A stretch of 64,000 nucleotides of DNA from Eopsaltria australis (lineage: Eukaryota; Chordata; Aves; Passeriformes; Petroicidae). The DNA lies in contig JAVTVJ010000011.1 of NCBI GenBank assembly GCA_034509425.1, positions 8,446,001-8,510,000 of the forward strand. Direction: 5' to 3'. This document shows positions 50,822-64,000 of this stretch, one piece after another (the first letter of the stretch is position 1; the number at the start of each line of letters is the position of its first letter). The translations under genes were made by a program, and so were the position numbers. Below the pieces are notes generated by a model. It ran no database searches. It was not told the origin of the DNA and was given only the letters and a program-made list of their open reading frames with translations.

Positions 50822-53800
50822 ATATACATTACTTCCTTCCCATTTGAACTTTAAGGCCCTTAATGCTTTTTTCCTTTCAGATTCTCTTCTTTTTCTCCAG
50901 TCTAACAGCTCACAGTAATTTGCAGGCTGCTGCTTTATGACCAAAGTCTTGCACTGCACTGGTTTGTATCACCAGTATCAGCAGCTGCTGTTAAATCACC
51001 TGTCAAATTTGCAAAATTCTCACTCGATTTATCCTGAATTCCAGATTTGCACTTTTTTGTCCATGTGTCTGTTCATGTTGTTTACACAAGAGCACTGTTG
51101 GGAGCAATGGCCAACCAGCTTGAGCTTCATGCACAGATGATCCTTTAATACCGACTGCCTCTCCACTAGGAAAAAGGGAACAGAGGAAAATTCTAGGTTG
51201 ATGTTTCGTACTGGGTTGCATAAACCATTGATTCATACTTATCTGTTTTGCAAACAATTATATCACTTTTCACATGTGGAACACAAACTGGCTGCATGAG
51301 CACTATGCTAATTTCTATGAAAAAGCTTTCATTACTGTAGATCAGATAATGATAATAAAATCTTGCAAATTGTGCTTACGGAATTTCAGCCAAAAATGAT
51401 GGGTTTTAATGCAACATCTACTCCAGCCCAGAATGTCTAGAATGTCTAGAGAGTCAAAGAGATATTCTGGAAACTATTTTCATCAGTTATGGCAGCTATA
51501 CATGAGGTCTCTTACATACTTGGAACAGTATCTCTACAGTAATAGAATTATAGGAATACAAGGGATGCTTTGGGTCAGAGATTTTTTCACTCACATGATA
51601 AGAAGGGTTGCGTAACCACTCTTAAATCACATAACCAAGTATGTTTTTATTGAGTACCATTGCTCTAAGAGGTGACTGAAAGCTGAAAATCCTTCATATT
51701 CTCAGTTTGTTTGCCCTCTCCCTTTAAACATGATTGGATTGAAATCCAGATCTGCCAGACCAAATCAATTCTATGAAATTCAAGGCGAAAAGCCTCAGGT
51801 TTGGTTTGCAATTACTCCTATGAGTTCTGAACATAAATCTTTCAGAACAGTTCACAGAAAAATTGATTAGCTACAAATTCACTTTAGTAAATCCCTATGA
51901 CAGAGAGCCCTATTGGTCCTTAGCATCAAGCCATTTGTTTTAAGAGTGCCCACTTCGGCTGCACAATCTAGGATGCTGCATTATTTTATACACAGTTAAG
52001 CACAGATGTGTGCATGCACACATACCTTAATGTTTTAATATTACAGAAAAATTTTTACTGCCTCCCCAGTGCAGTTTGTTCTGCAAGGAAGACAGTTCTG
52101 AACAACTGAGAGTGATTTTCACCTCCACTTTTAGCATTTTGAACATGTACTGTGTTGATGCTAAACCCTCTGAAAAAAAAAAAAAGTGATAGTAAATTGT
52201 ATACAGCAGCTCTATTTGTGAATCTGTCTGTCAAGGTCACACCTCACTGCCTACTCTGTGAAATATTAAATTGTTTACCTGCATGAAGAAAATACCATTT
52301 GTTGTTATTTTAAATAACTATATTGTTATCTGGTTTTATTTTAATGGATTTGCTTGCCAGTTTTCCTCTCTAACTCACTGTTTTACTTTGAGCACTCTTA
52401 TCCACATGCATGACAGCACGAATTAACTCTTCTATACTTGAATATCCCTAACCTGATAACCACTTTTAGGAAAAAGATTCAGAATGCCATAGTAGCAGTA
52501 GTAGAAATACCCACCACATTTTGTTCCTGATTTTTAGAATGAAGTATTGACTATGATATTGCAACTGTAAACAAAACTGACACACAAGTACAGTGCAACA
52601 GTTTGCAACATCAGCCTCTTTCTGTACCAGGTGTTGAACAAAGTGGTTTCATCGGTTTTTTTCTTCCCAGTGCTCCAGCAGTGGTGAGTCACTTCAGCTC
52701 TTGATGACAGAGGGATCTCCTTGCTCATTTTAAGGGACATACTCACTGGACTTGGAATTTCTTGACAAAAATTGCATCAAAGCTATTTTCTGTAAGGTTT
52801 CCTTTTTTTTTTTTTTTTTTGGTGGGCAACAGGGAGGTTTCTCATGGTTGAAACACAAAATCTGGGTTCTGTGACTGTGTACCTACATAAAAAGTGTATG
52901 AAGACTGAATAAACACATCTAAAGCTAAGTAAAGACAGCCTTTTTATTCAAAGACTTTCCTTGCATGTATGCATTATACAATCTGAATTATTAAAATATT
53001 GATACTTCACATGCATGTATGTCTGCAGCATCATGGAAAAAGAAACCATTGTTTCAAGAGGTTTAGACCTTCATTCACACAACCTAGTCTATATTATCAG
53101 GCTTGTTTATAAGTCTTTATAGGATTTATGCTGCCCCCTGAGAATATTTAGAAAATGTGGAAGTAGGTGTATTGTGAGGACTACAGAGGAAAAAATCTGG
53201 AAGGCTATTTAAGAGAAGCAGGTTTTATGGAGAGATTTTAAGAAACAAAGGATATGAGGGTTATCCAGTACATATGAAGAGACAGATGTTTTAAGAGCAG
53301 AAGTTCAATAAAAAAGCCAACCCCAAAATGACACGGAACAAGAAAAAGGCATTTCCTAGAAAGCGAACTTCACAGAAGCCTAGGGCTGTAAGTATTAAAC
53401 AGGCAAGAAAACAAAGACTGAAGAAAAATTCTCTATTTTTGATAGAAAACTTACGATCACAGATTCAAAAAATGCATACATTTGTATGACAGGAGGTATT
53501 TGCACCACATGTTTATCTTCACTGTTCAAGGAAGGAATATCGCAGTGATAGAGTCAAAAATGCTGCTCACTATTGTGTCCACAGAAAATGTAAAATACAG
53601 GAACTCCACTTCGAGAAAAGATTAATGCTGCCATTAAGAGAAAAAAATAAAAACCCTCCTCCAAACGTTTTATGTATGTTTGTGTGTTTGAAACACAAAA
53701 GTTATCTTCAATCACACTTTCACTTCCTTTTTGATTATTACCCAGACACAGTAGTGACTATATTGTTGAATGATTCTAGATCAACATGTTTTTCATGTAA

Positions 53801-56800
53801 TGCCAGAATGATTTGCTTGACCAAAAAGATATCAATATCATTAACAATCTTCACCTCTGAATATACAGATATTTTTCTTTAAAGAACTTTCATGCCTCGT
53901 ATAATGAAGTTGGAGGTATTTGACATTGAATATCAGGTACAGTATGATAATTTGCTTTCACAAAGATAAGATACATGTTTTCTGGAAAATTTACACAGAA
54001 ATATGTCACCATTTTTGAACATTTTTTTTTTCCTTAAAGTAAGCTCTCATCTGATAATTTAAATTACTTATAAAGACAAAATAACCGGTGCTTCAAGCAA
54101 TAACTGAGCAAAACATTTTCTGCAAAATAACAAATCCTGTAAGGGGAATTTGAAATTAATCTCTCATAGTTTTAAAAACTTCTGTCCTGCATCAGTACCA
54201 AAAAGAAAAAAAAAATCACAAATGGTTTAACGGTCTATAAATGCATTTCTCAGGTGTCTGAAGCTCAAATAAAAAACAGTCATTAAAGGACCATTAAAAA
54301 AACAGAAGTTCTTTGATGGTAGTAACCCTCTGAAAAGATTTTCCTTGAGACTGTACTACTTCCTTACTGAATGCATCAATTATTCTATCTAGGCAGCAAA
54401 TTTGGCTTAATCACCAGTTCTTCTCTCAAGCATTGATTTTACTTTGCTTAGAAAAGTGAAAAACTTACTCCTTTGTTACCCAAGAAATAACCTAGTGGAC
54501 TTATTGACACAGATTTAATGCAGCTAAATAGAGAATTTTACTCCATGATGAGTAAAAAAAAAAAAAATTAAACATTTTGGAATGAGATCCAAAATATTTA
54601 AATAGCATCTTAATTGCAGAAAACTGCAAAGATTAAATCATGCACATAATTACATTCACAGTCATTTTAAGAAGTGAAAGTTGCTGACAAATTTTGTTAA
54701 TTTACTCATACAGACAGAATTTGGCAACCTAGAGAAATGCTTATTCCTTTATTTAAGTTAGTCCATTTTGAAATTAGTTGAAAATCAAATCTACTTAAGT
54801 ACAAGGAGTATAGGGAATTTACCAAAGCAAGGGTTATCAAAATATTGCAATACTATTTTAGTGAATGCAGAGGACATTTGTGTAAGACTCACAGTATCAT
54901 TCTGACAAAGATATTCAGGAGGTCTTTTAATTTAGCAAATAAATTATGTTTTTTCTTGGAAAAGGAAGGATTAAGAGTTATCCTAAAGTGACTAGAACAT
55001 CCCCAAAAAATTCCAGTTAAAATTTACTAATATGGGACTATATATTGCACATGACCTTTCATAATTTTTTTCTTGTCCCATTGGATGATTTTTGTCACAC
55101 TTTTGGGTAGATGTCACTAAACCATTAAAAAGCAAGTAGAAAGCAAGAAAAAAACGCACAAGAAGTCTTCAAACAAGTCTTGCCATTAATGTAAAGCTGG
55201 GTTTGGTTTAGAGGTTTGTTCCTGCCCCTTGGAAGCGGATATTCCACTATCTTTTGTAAGAGTGTTATCCAACTGAAATCTTTACCCCTTATCATGCCTG
55301 GAGTTCCAGATGCCCTCTCCACTTCCACCTTAATGGATAACAGATGTCAAGTTCTTCTCTATAGACTGCAAGTCTATAAAGACCATGCTTCTCCTACAAA
55401 TCCAGTGAAGGGATTTCATGGATTGCTCGAGAACACTATAAATAATGACTTGCACATGTTGACTCAATTCTTATTGAATATATTCTAAAGTCCTCTAAAG
55501 AGCAGTATTTCCAGTCCAATACATTTACGTAAATCATACTTTGAGGTTCATTATGGTCTTACAAACATCTGGACAAGAGAGCATAAACTAATCAGCATTA
55601 AAGAGATTTAGAGCATACTACTAATAAAGAACAGGCCTAATATATACTTGGAGTGAATGCTTTTACTGCAGACAAGGGTATTTGACAAGGATAGCATTTT
55701 TTCTTTTATACACCTTTTTCTTTTTCTTTTAGGAGGATTTACCAGTTACTTTCATCTCCTGGCAAAACGATTTTAACTTCAGAAGCAGCTAAAAAGATTT
55801 CATTTCTATCTGTATTCCTGCTTGCATGAAGTGACCAAGCTAACTCTGACATGAAAACACCACTCTCATCTATACTCAGCCGTGTGTGTGATGCTACTTT
55901 GCCCACATGATCCACACATGGGTATTTCAATCACTCACAGAGATGTAAAGACATTAATTAAGCCTGTGCACTTTTGACAGAGAGAGTAGTGAGATATTAC
56001 ACTGAACTTCACGAACTGTCAGTGGGTCTTAAAAACCAAATTGTCTCAGTTTAAATAAAAAAAATGCATTTAACTCCTACATTTGTGTTACAATGTGGCT
56101 TGCTGGGCCCAGGCTTTTGATGGTGGATATAGGAACCAACATGTTAATATGGCCTACATAGTGTAGCCATATTCTCAGTGTGGAAGTGTTTGATTGAACA
56201 TTTTACTTTCCAGGAATCAATCATGACCAAGGAAGCTGAAACACAAAAGGTAAGATGGTTTATATATAGGTCTTACATGCTAATACAAGTGATGGAAATA
56301 TAAACCAATATAAACTGATGTAAAACCAAAGATTTCCATGAATCAGAGTAATTCCTTATTAAAAATACATTTCTGGAAAATCTGGCAGTTTTCAACTGAA
56401 GCCTGTGGAATGGGGTATTTGCTTTTATTACCTGTCCATACCACACCTGTTCCTATAATAGAAATAACTTTGCAGAACTGTTCCTGTCATTTTAAAACAA
56501 AGCACCATCTCTTCAGAGTAAAGAGACCACAATATCTTTCCTAGACGAAAATGAGACTGCCTCAACAAGCATGTCAAATCCAAACTATATTTTAAACTTT
56601 CTGAGGTAACCTGTGTTGTCTGAAAGATTTACACGGTTCTAATTCTGGTTATCTCATAATCCCAGTGGGAGGTGTATCACAGCTGGAGGACCAGTCTGGA
56701 ATTTAAGTACCATTAAATTTTTTCATGAGATCATTACATTTTTGGAGTCTGAGATGAAAAATAATAATACAAATAGATAAAAATAAGATTAAAGAGTATA

Positions 56801-59800
56801 AATTTTTAATGGAAATAATATTATTCAAATATTTATTTTGTTTTGCTGCAAGGAAGGATCACACTGAGCATATTACAAGTATATAGTTAAATTAAAATAA
56901 AACCCATGTTGAAATAAAATAAAAATTATTCTCTGTACACCTGTATATAGATAAGTAAAACCTGTATCAGCACTTTCAAGAGTCTGAAATAATAGGAGAA
57001 GTACACTGAGCAGCATGTTTTACCTCATTTCTGTTATTAGATGATTTTATGGAAGACTTGGCATTAACTCCCATGAACTTTTCACTGTGCGGTCACCTAT
57101 CATTTTGTCAAAATCACATCTATTACATTATTTCTTTCCCACAATCAAAACACCTACTCTAAGTTGAAATAGCCTTCAGACATCTCTGGGGAAGACACAT
57201 TTTTATGCATTCTAATTTGCTGGACGCACACTGCACAGCTCTGCTGGCAAACAGCCCTACTGCCTATAAAATTAGAACAACTGAGATATCTGCTGCTCCT
57301 TCATTTTACACATGGTTAAAGATTGACTTCATGTATGTGAAATTTGCTCTTTATCCAAACTGGGCAAGTGAAAGGTAATGTCAATATTGATGTAGTGCAA
57401 AGAGGGAGGGAGCAAAGTGGTCAGCACATAAACCTTTTCTTGATGAATTCCTACAGAATTTCCTTCTGTATCAATTTCTTATTGCTATGCTTAGTAGAGC
57501 ACTATGGTTAAAAATTACTGCACAGCTGAAACATATATACTCTCCCCCAGTCTTAGAATAATTTGATTGTGTTTTGAAAGCACTGAACAAGTACAGCAAA
57601 GTGACTTTCTGATGGATAATTGTGTCTTCCTTGAGTCTGGTTATTTCACAGATTTTTAGTTTCTTATTAAAACTTGAATAAAATTATGTGCTTAGCAAAA
57701 CTTTACACAGAGCAACATCAGCTTCATCATGGATAGTTAATGATTTCTCTTTAATGTAGGCATTTACTTGAAATGTCAGAAAACATTCAGAAAAAATGCT
57801 TATAAAATAAGAAGAAATAGTAAATTACCTTTGCCCAGTAGATATTAAAAGATGTAGACTCAAGCAAACAAATATGCAAGAGTACAAGGCTGATTAAAAA
57901 GTCATGCAATAAGGAATAAAAAGGTACTTTGTATTACTTTGATTGCAGTGTATGACTGAGTTTCCAAATACTTTTCCTGGAATTCATGAACTAAGAGCAG
58001 GGCTGTTCTACACATTCAAATTAGATAAATTTTGAAATTAAAAATCCCATGGCTCATATGACCCTCATATTAAGCAATAAATGTAGTGACTCTGAAATAA
58101 ACAGGAAATGGGCACTGAGAAAACTTGTAAGCTAAGTCCAATAAAGTTTGCAGAGGAAGGAGAGTCCTGAAATTTAAGCATTTTGCTGGTTTTCTAGACA
58201 AGATAAAGTCCATTACATGAACAGAGCCCCTGTAATAAATTTCAAAACCAGACATTTACCCTGCACTTTTGATCATCTCATCCCTTTCTCTGTCTGCTTA
58301 TCTCTCTCACCCAGATCTGTGTATACCATTTAAACCTCTTCAGTTCTCCAAAGAGCAACAGTTTGCCAAAATAATCCCCAAAGAACCACAGCTAGAGATA
58401 TCTAATTCCATTCTTTCAAATGTGAAATAATGAAATTCCTCCACAAAAATACCCAGGCTAAAATGCAGGAAAGTCAAGCAATAATGCATTCAAAAAAACA
58501 CCCTTGCATCACTACTGTGGTATAAAAAGGAATTTCAAACCACTTGAAAGGAACCTGTGGTCCACCTAGGTCAATGTTCTGTCTTCAGCAGTAGCTGACA
58601 CTTTCAGCTTGAAAGCAAAACCAAATAAAAAGACCAAACCAAAACTAAGCAAAAGACCTATAACCATCAACATTTTGGAATGGAGCTCATGATATTGTGC
58701 CTAGAAGCTTGTTTATGTTCAAAGCTGTCCAAAAGGAGACACAGCTTTTGCTTCAAACTAGCTAAATTGTTAGACAATAGTTTTTAACACATCAGACATG
58801 TACTTTTTAAACCTCTTTCAAACAAGTCTTAGGTCTAGCACCACCATTTTTACCTCTGGTGCCCTGAGGTACAGCCAGTTCCATGAAGAAAAATATCTGC
58901 CTGCATAAATATTTAAAAACATTGTTCAAATAAAATAAAAAACTCCAACAAGTCAAACTCAAGACTGCAGCTTTAATCTAGTCAGAGCCAGACAGAAATT
59001 ATTTTTTTTAGTCTTTAACACAGTATTTTCATTTAGGATCACAGAGAGAAAATAGAGCAAGTAATCCTATGTGACACCATCAGCAAGGCAACAAAATTCT
59101 ATTAAGGAGGACAGCCTTCAGAAACAGCATGGTGTTTAAACCAGTCTAATCCCAATGAGAAATGAGGCACTGGCAGAATGTTATAATGCCAGGATGCAGA
59201 GGGAGCAACAGAGAACTTCCAAGGAGCAAGGAAAGGTGAGTACTGTCAGCTAAGAGAAACAAGAATGACACTGTCTGGAATGGGAAAATCTCTTTGTATG
59301 TCAAAATGCTAACTAAAAACTACCCAACAATGAAAGGAATCTTTCCTACCTTCACTGCTTATTCCCTTGCATATTATTTCAGCTGTGGCTGTTAAGTTCC
59401 ATTGCATCCTAATTTAAGGGCATTTTCCATCAACTCAGTAAAATTTTATTGGATTGTAAAGTCTGAACGATAATGGAGTCAGTGGGGGGCCACCTCTTCT
59501 GATTCCAGAACAGATTTGTTCCTTGAGTTCCTGGCTCTGTAAACATTCCTTGATTTTATACCATGGATGGTCCTGAGGAAATGGTGAGAATAGGGAGTAT
59601 AAAATGATACATCAATGGGGTCTGACCACTGAAACAATAATTCAGCTTCAGTTTGAGCATGAAAGCAAGCACATGACAAAAATCATAGCTTTTTCTGACA
59701 GACTTGAATTTTACTGCTAGAACTATTTAGGTAAAAGAAGTTCTGGTATTCCACATGCCAAGTTGGGGTTGCCTACTATCCATTTCCATCCCAAAATACC

Positions 59801-60579
59801 CATTTCTGAGAGTCTCTTCAGAGGTAAATGCTCAGAGCAAGCCTCACACACAGCCCAACAGCTCAGCCAAAACTGGTATGAGGCTTCCACTTCACAATCC
59901 CTTTGAGGGTAGCAGCATACGTCCTTAGACCCCATCCATGTTTCCTGAAGGAAATTAGCTGCATCAATTCAACGCTGTCTCCCATTCACATCTGTTAAAT
60001 ATACAGCTGTACCTGCATAAATTAGCAGTACAGACTGTATTTTCTATAAACTTCTCACAACGGTGACTCTCTCTGACTGTGTAACTAGCCTACGCTTAAT
60101 CCACTGAAAAATGATGATCATCTCAACCAGCCTTTAGCTTTTTATGGACAGCAGAAATAATAAGATATTTATATACATACACATATATACAAAAAGTTGC
60201 ACAACTTCTGAGGATTTTTACAAACCAGGTTTTTTTCAGACCATTTAAACTAAAAATCAATATAGTTCATGCAGATTTGTAGTTGAAATATTCCGCGTGA
60301 AGTAAGTTAGGAACCCAACCATATTTACCACTATTTATAATATTCTGATGGTAGCAGACGACCAGGCATTACATTTTAACACTAACCATTTGGTATCCAG
60401 CCCTTATACCACAACCCTGTCACAAGATTTGATGTGAATTCATTGTCATCACCTACAGAACCTTAGAAACCAGAAAAATAACATTGTCTAAACAGCTTTC
60501 TTAGTTTAGTCTTAGTTTTGCCAGGCTTTCTGCGTATGTGACTCCTCTGAACATGAGTCATTCTACTTTGACTTTTTGT
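50822..60579. other. Intronic sequence without recognised genes
   Basis: AT-rich, with short random open frames only. It contains an 18-T run (52803-52820), a 9-bp direct duplication GAATGTCTA (51431-51448) and small A/C-rich strings near 58615-58650. No transposon was recognised. Confidence 0.5.
52803..52820 (+). repeat. Poly(T) tract, 18 nt
   Basis: An uninterrupted run of 18 T followed by GGTGGGC. No recognisable element lies beside it. Confidence 0.9.
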
Positions 60580-60900
60580 GAACCTTTTAAACCTCTCTGT
60601 CTTTTTAAGGCCTCTGATTATACATGTGCTCAAAATTGCATACAGCTGTCCAAACACAATCTTAAAAGCCCCTTGGAGCATTAAAATAATTTTTCCTGCA
60701 CTGCACTCTATCCTCCTCTTTAACACTAGCAGTGCTCTGTTTGCTTTTTTATCTTCACTTATATGCAATATTGAGCTTGAGTCCTTGGTTGTTTACTGTC
60801 ACATGCAGATATTACTCATCTGTGTTTGGCAGGATGTGCCTGTTAGTGCATATCCTTGCTGTTCTAAATCTACTGCTCCACTCTGTCACAATGACCTGCT
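60580..60900 (-). mobile_element. Possible very old CR1/L3-type LINE remnant
   Basis: Read on the minus strand, the segment keeps the order of features of the CR1 ORF2 C-terminal region. Plus-strand landmarks are GCTCAAAATTGCATACAGCT (~60627), an AGCAGTGCTCTGTTTGCTTT block (~60729) and ATGCAATATTGAGCTTGAGT (~60763). These resemble the reversed CR1 consensus words for the tail of ORF2. Divergence is very high and no 3' terminus is visible, so this is tentative. Confidence 0.4.
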
Positions 60901-63900
60901 TGAAGATACAGATTAAATTTTCCCACTAAAGTTTCATAATCAAATGATTCTTCAAAATTAATTTTTCTATATTAAAGCCCCAAGATAATTTTTTTAAGGA
61001 AGTCTTTCTTTGATTTATAGGGCTGGCCCTAAGTGTTTGTTTTGTTCTATTTGCATGTTACATCATAGTGCAAATAAAAAAGTTATTATTTTGATGTACA
61101 AACTTAACAACCATCTTCCTAGAGCAGGTTTCCTCATGCTGCTAAAAATTATTTTAGGCTCTGTAAGTGACCTAACATTTGGGCAAACAAAGATACAATG
61201 AGCTCAATCAGTCAATACATTGAAGGCTCAGAGAACAAGTTGGTGTTTTTTTGCTGTTTGTTGGTTTTCTTTTTTTTTTCCCAAAGTATAACCAATTATG
61301 TAATTTTGCACTTACAAAGGCAGAGGAGGAACACAGAAATGACTGGAGATTAGTCTTCAAAGCTGGTATGGGATTTAATTTTGGTGACGATGACATTTGA
61401 AACATAAATAGGCTTATTTCATTTAGGGAATGAAAATTCTGGTACTTTAAAAGGCTTTTGTGCAAGACACTAGCAATACTTATTAGAATAAATGCATTTC
61501 ATGATACAAAGCTTCATTCTAAGTACGTGTTTAGTTTAATTGTAAGAGTTGAAAAATCATGAAGGACAAACATTGTCCAATGTTAGGCTGAATGATGTAC
61601 CTATTTTTTCATGAACGCACAGAGTAAATCACAGAATCATAGAAGTTATTTTCAAAAAAGAAAAGATAGTTAACTAATCCATTCTTCTTGCATTGGTGCA
61701 AATACTTTCATCTTCATAACTAAAAATGTGGATTATTTCATTCTTATTTTGATTTGCTTGGAAATATAAATATGAAACTAGGAGTTGTCAAAACTAGTAA
61801 GACAACATAACATACACTGAATAAAACTAAATGAAAAAATATAGCTCTAATTTTCCATCTGGATACAGGTTTCTAGAGGCTTATAGAAAACTGCACTGGG
61901 TTTTAATTTATGTCTTATAAGTAGTTTTTCATACTTTCTCTACTTAGCTTTCTAAAATTTCATTTCTAAGTGTACAGAGTTAATATTGTGTTGCAGTCTG
62001 AAGAGATCTATCTCTGACTGACAAGTTGAGGACAAGAATAGGGTATGACAGCAGTAAGAGCTGCAGCAGAGAATGCAAAAGGGGGATAGGTTGTAGCAGA
62101 TGTGCTTGATAGCACAATGGGAAAAAAAAATCTCTGATAGAAATGTTTCCTGTAGCCATTCTTTGACACCTCTGACCAAAACCACCTTTAAAACTAGGAG
62201 AGAGAAGCCATGTTCACAAACTCTTTTTAGAAGTGTAATAACTAAGACAAATGGGTCCACAGTTAGCCATCAGCATTAGTATCCTCCTCCAAGAAGGATT
62301 TTCAATAGTCTAATGATAGCTAATAATGCTACCATGATGTATATGAAACCATAAGCAACATCATGTATTCAGATAAAAGGGAAAAGAGAAAGTGGAAGAG
62401 CAGGAAGATCTGAGCACCCTTTGAGTTCTCTCTGTAGCCCAGAACTACTGCTGCTCAGACAAAGGACTGAAATGAAAGGTCCTGAATGAATGTTTCCCTT
62501 TTGTTGCTGGATCACGTCCTTCAGCTGCTGATAAATTATAGGAATCCATACTACTCCATTTTAATGATTTATCTGTTTTACAACTAATTACTAAGACCTG
62601 TTGACTTGCTTTTTGGGGCCTACACCACGTGTGGTATGTAGTCACATTAAGACAACTGAATTTCTTCTATTCAAATAACTTGATAGAGAATGGAAAAGGA
62701 CATCACACTCTTTTAGGACTTTTGCTGTCCAGTGACTTGTCAGTTTGAGATGACATGCTGTCAATAACTTCTAAATCTGCAGTGTTCACTAAAAAAACAT
62801 GCAGCAAGGACTGGTGTCCCTGGTGCGCCAATGAAATAAATACTCACTTTTACATGAGCTACCTTAGGAGATAGTAGTAACCATAGTATCAACAAATATG
62901 GTGTAAAATATGGCCCAGGATTCTGACTTCTAGAAACAATTAACAAAAGAGGCAAAATCTAAAATTCAGTTTTACTAGGTGCACCTCTTTTCTTGTGCAA
63001 ATTTAAATTCAGAATGAAATTATTTATTTGTCTGTGTTTCTAAGGAGAAAAGCACAGGTCCTCTATATGAATATTTAGTCAAAGAGAAAAATAACTTCTT
63101 TTTTTTCTTTTTTTTTTCTTTTAAAGGAATCTCATTCTTACCTTAGATAGAGAGTATCAAGTGAGATACTTAAGAGATGTGAAACCACAAATTTCAATTG
63201 GAAGTTTAATATCTTTTACCATACTTCCAATAATAACCCTTTGGCAAAAACTTACTCCTATTATAGCTGCTTTGGGTTTGTTTAGTTTGTGGTTTTGTGG
63301 TTTTTTTGCTCTCCAGATGGTGGGTTATTAGAAGTTTCCTGGATAACCTCTGTACAAAATGCGTATTTTCATACTCTCTATTGATCTTCAGTGCCTAATC
63401 ATCTAAATGACTAGAGACCTACCAAGAACTGCTGTTAGTTCTGTTTGCCCCTTTTTTATCATGGAAGTTTAAACATCAAGAGATTTAATTAATGTTAGAA
63501 GAATTTTCCTCCCATGGCCTAAAATCTACATGGCTAATTTTCCCCTCAGACTCCTTAGTCCTGGTGGAATGGTTGTGGAAATAACTTATCCTTAGCAATA
63601 TTTACATAGTCTGCCAGGAAACTTTCAGCATGAAAGTCATAGAGAAAAGAATAACCAATTAGCACTTGCTAGGAATACTCTTTCTCCTTTGTCTAGAAGA
63701 TTGAAGCTGAATCATAACTTGACCATATTCTAACTGCCATATTTACCAAAATGCAAATGCACAGAGAGAATGCATTCAATTTGTCAAGCCATTTTTTGGC
63801 CATTTTAGGAAGATATCATTATGAATGTCATAACCAGCCATTACTGATGACATTTGAAATTGTGCTGTTCTTTGAATGAGCACTAATGGTTTAGAATGTT

Positions 63901-64000
63901 AAAGCCAATACACACAGTTAGATGAAATAAATTTCAAATTGAGTGAAAACGGTATCCTGTTAATGCTTCTTGAGGAGAAAAACAAACTGAAAAAAGCTAC
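60901..64000. other. Intronic sequence without recognised genes
   Basis: AT-rich, short random open frames. It holds T-rich stretches near 61268 and 63098-63122, and a T/G-rich string at 63268-63308. A 15-base match to the reversed CR1 terminus at about 61630-61645 is too short to call. Confidence 0.5.

Larger units (their letters stand above)
33709..64000 (-). other. ZNF385D: Upstream ZNF385D intron, at least 30.3 kb, open at window end
   Basis: The exon at 33708 begins in phase 1, so an upstream coding exon must exist. It should encode the KHAKK-type end of the first finger and a Lys/Ser/Thr-rich linker. Reading the minus strand from 33709 to 64000 for that segment gave no candidate. Vertebrate ZNF385D is known for very long introns, so the simplest reading is that the whole stretch is intronic. 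Apart from the transposons and repeats listed separately, it is AT-rich with only short random frames. Confidence 0.65.

Noticed and set aside
61628..61645. Reversed CR1 3' terminus (CACAGAATCATAGAA)
   Set aside because: Only about 15 bases match and no CR1 body follows on the minus strand.
1..64000. CRISPR array, operon, phage or other prokaryotic-type system
   Set aside because: The sequence is vertebrate nuclear DNA with spliced exons and avian retroelements. No regularly spaced repeats or gene-dense arrays occur.

Overview
This 64 kb window is AT-rich vertebrate nuclear DNA, most likely from a passerine bird. One gene is recognisable: the 3' part of ZNF385D on the minus strand. It appears as four coding exons at 33475-33708, 31337-31515, 29927-30028 and 25571-25804. 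The reading phase is continuous across all three introns and every splice site is GT-AG. The rest of the window holds no protein-coding gene I can support. The bird assignment rests on CR1 LINE copies, a tRNA-Ile-headed SINE with a CR1-type tail (resembling passerine TguSINE1), and two LTRs of avian endogenous-retrovirus type.

Layout. 1-25570 is downstream of the gene. It begins with AT-rich non-coding DNA, then a SINE (3214-3340), two head-to-tail CR1 copies (7356-8462 and about 8500-9765) and a CpG-rich solo LTR with a perfect 6-bp target-site duplication (12591-13175). An unexplained GC-richer block (about 13540-14045) and more AT-rich DNA follow, part of which must be the ZNF385D 3' UTR. 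25571-33708 holds the four exons and their introns of 4122, 1308 and 1959 bp. Two intronic perfect hairpins lie here (30880-30908 and 32842-32872). 33709-64000 lies upstream of the first visible exon. No further exon was found, so it is read as part of one intron longer than 30 kb. It contains an old CR1 (34955-35832), a 1.64-kb solo LTR with a perfect 5-bp duplication (49180-50816), a probable very old minus-strand CR1 (about 60580-60900) and scattered homopolymers.

The visible exons encode the last ~248 residues of ZNF385D: a Ser/Thr-rich linker, two matrin/U1-type C2H2 fingers, a basic linker and an Ala/Pro-rich C-terminus with eight alanines in a row. Both fingers are split by introns between their cysteine pair and their last histidine or histidines.

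I found no operon, CRISPR array, structural RNA gene or novel multi-gene system. The most checkable observations are the two LTR insertions defined by their duplications, the SINE, the finger-splitting introns and the hairpins.
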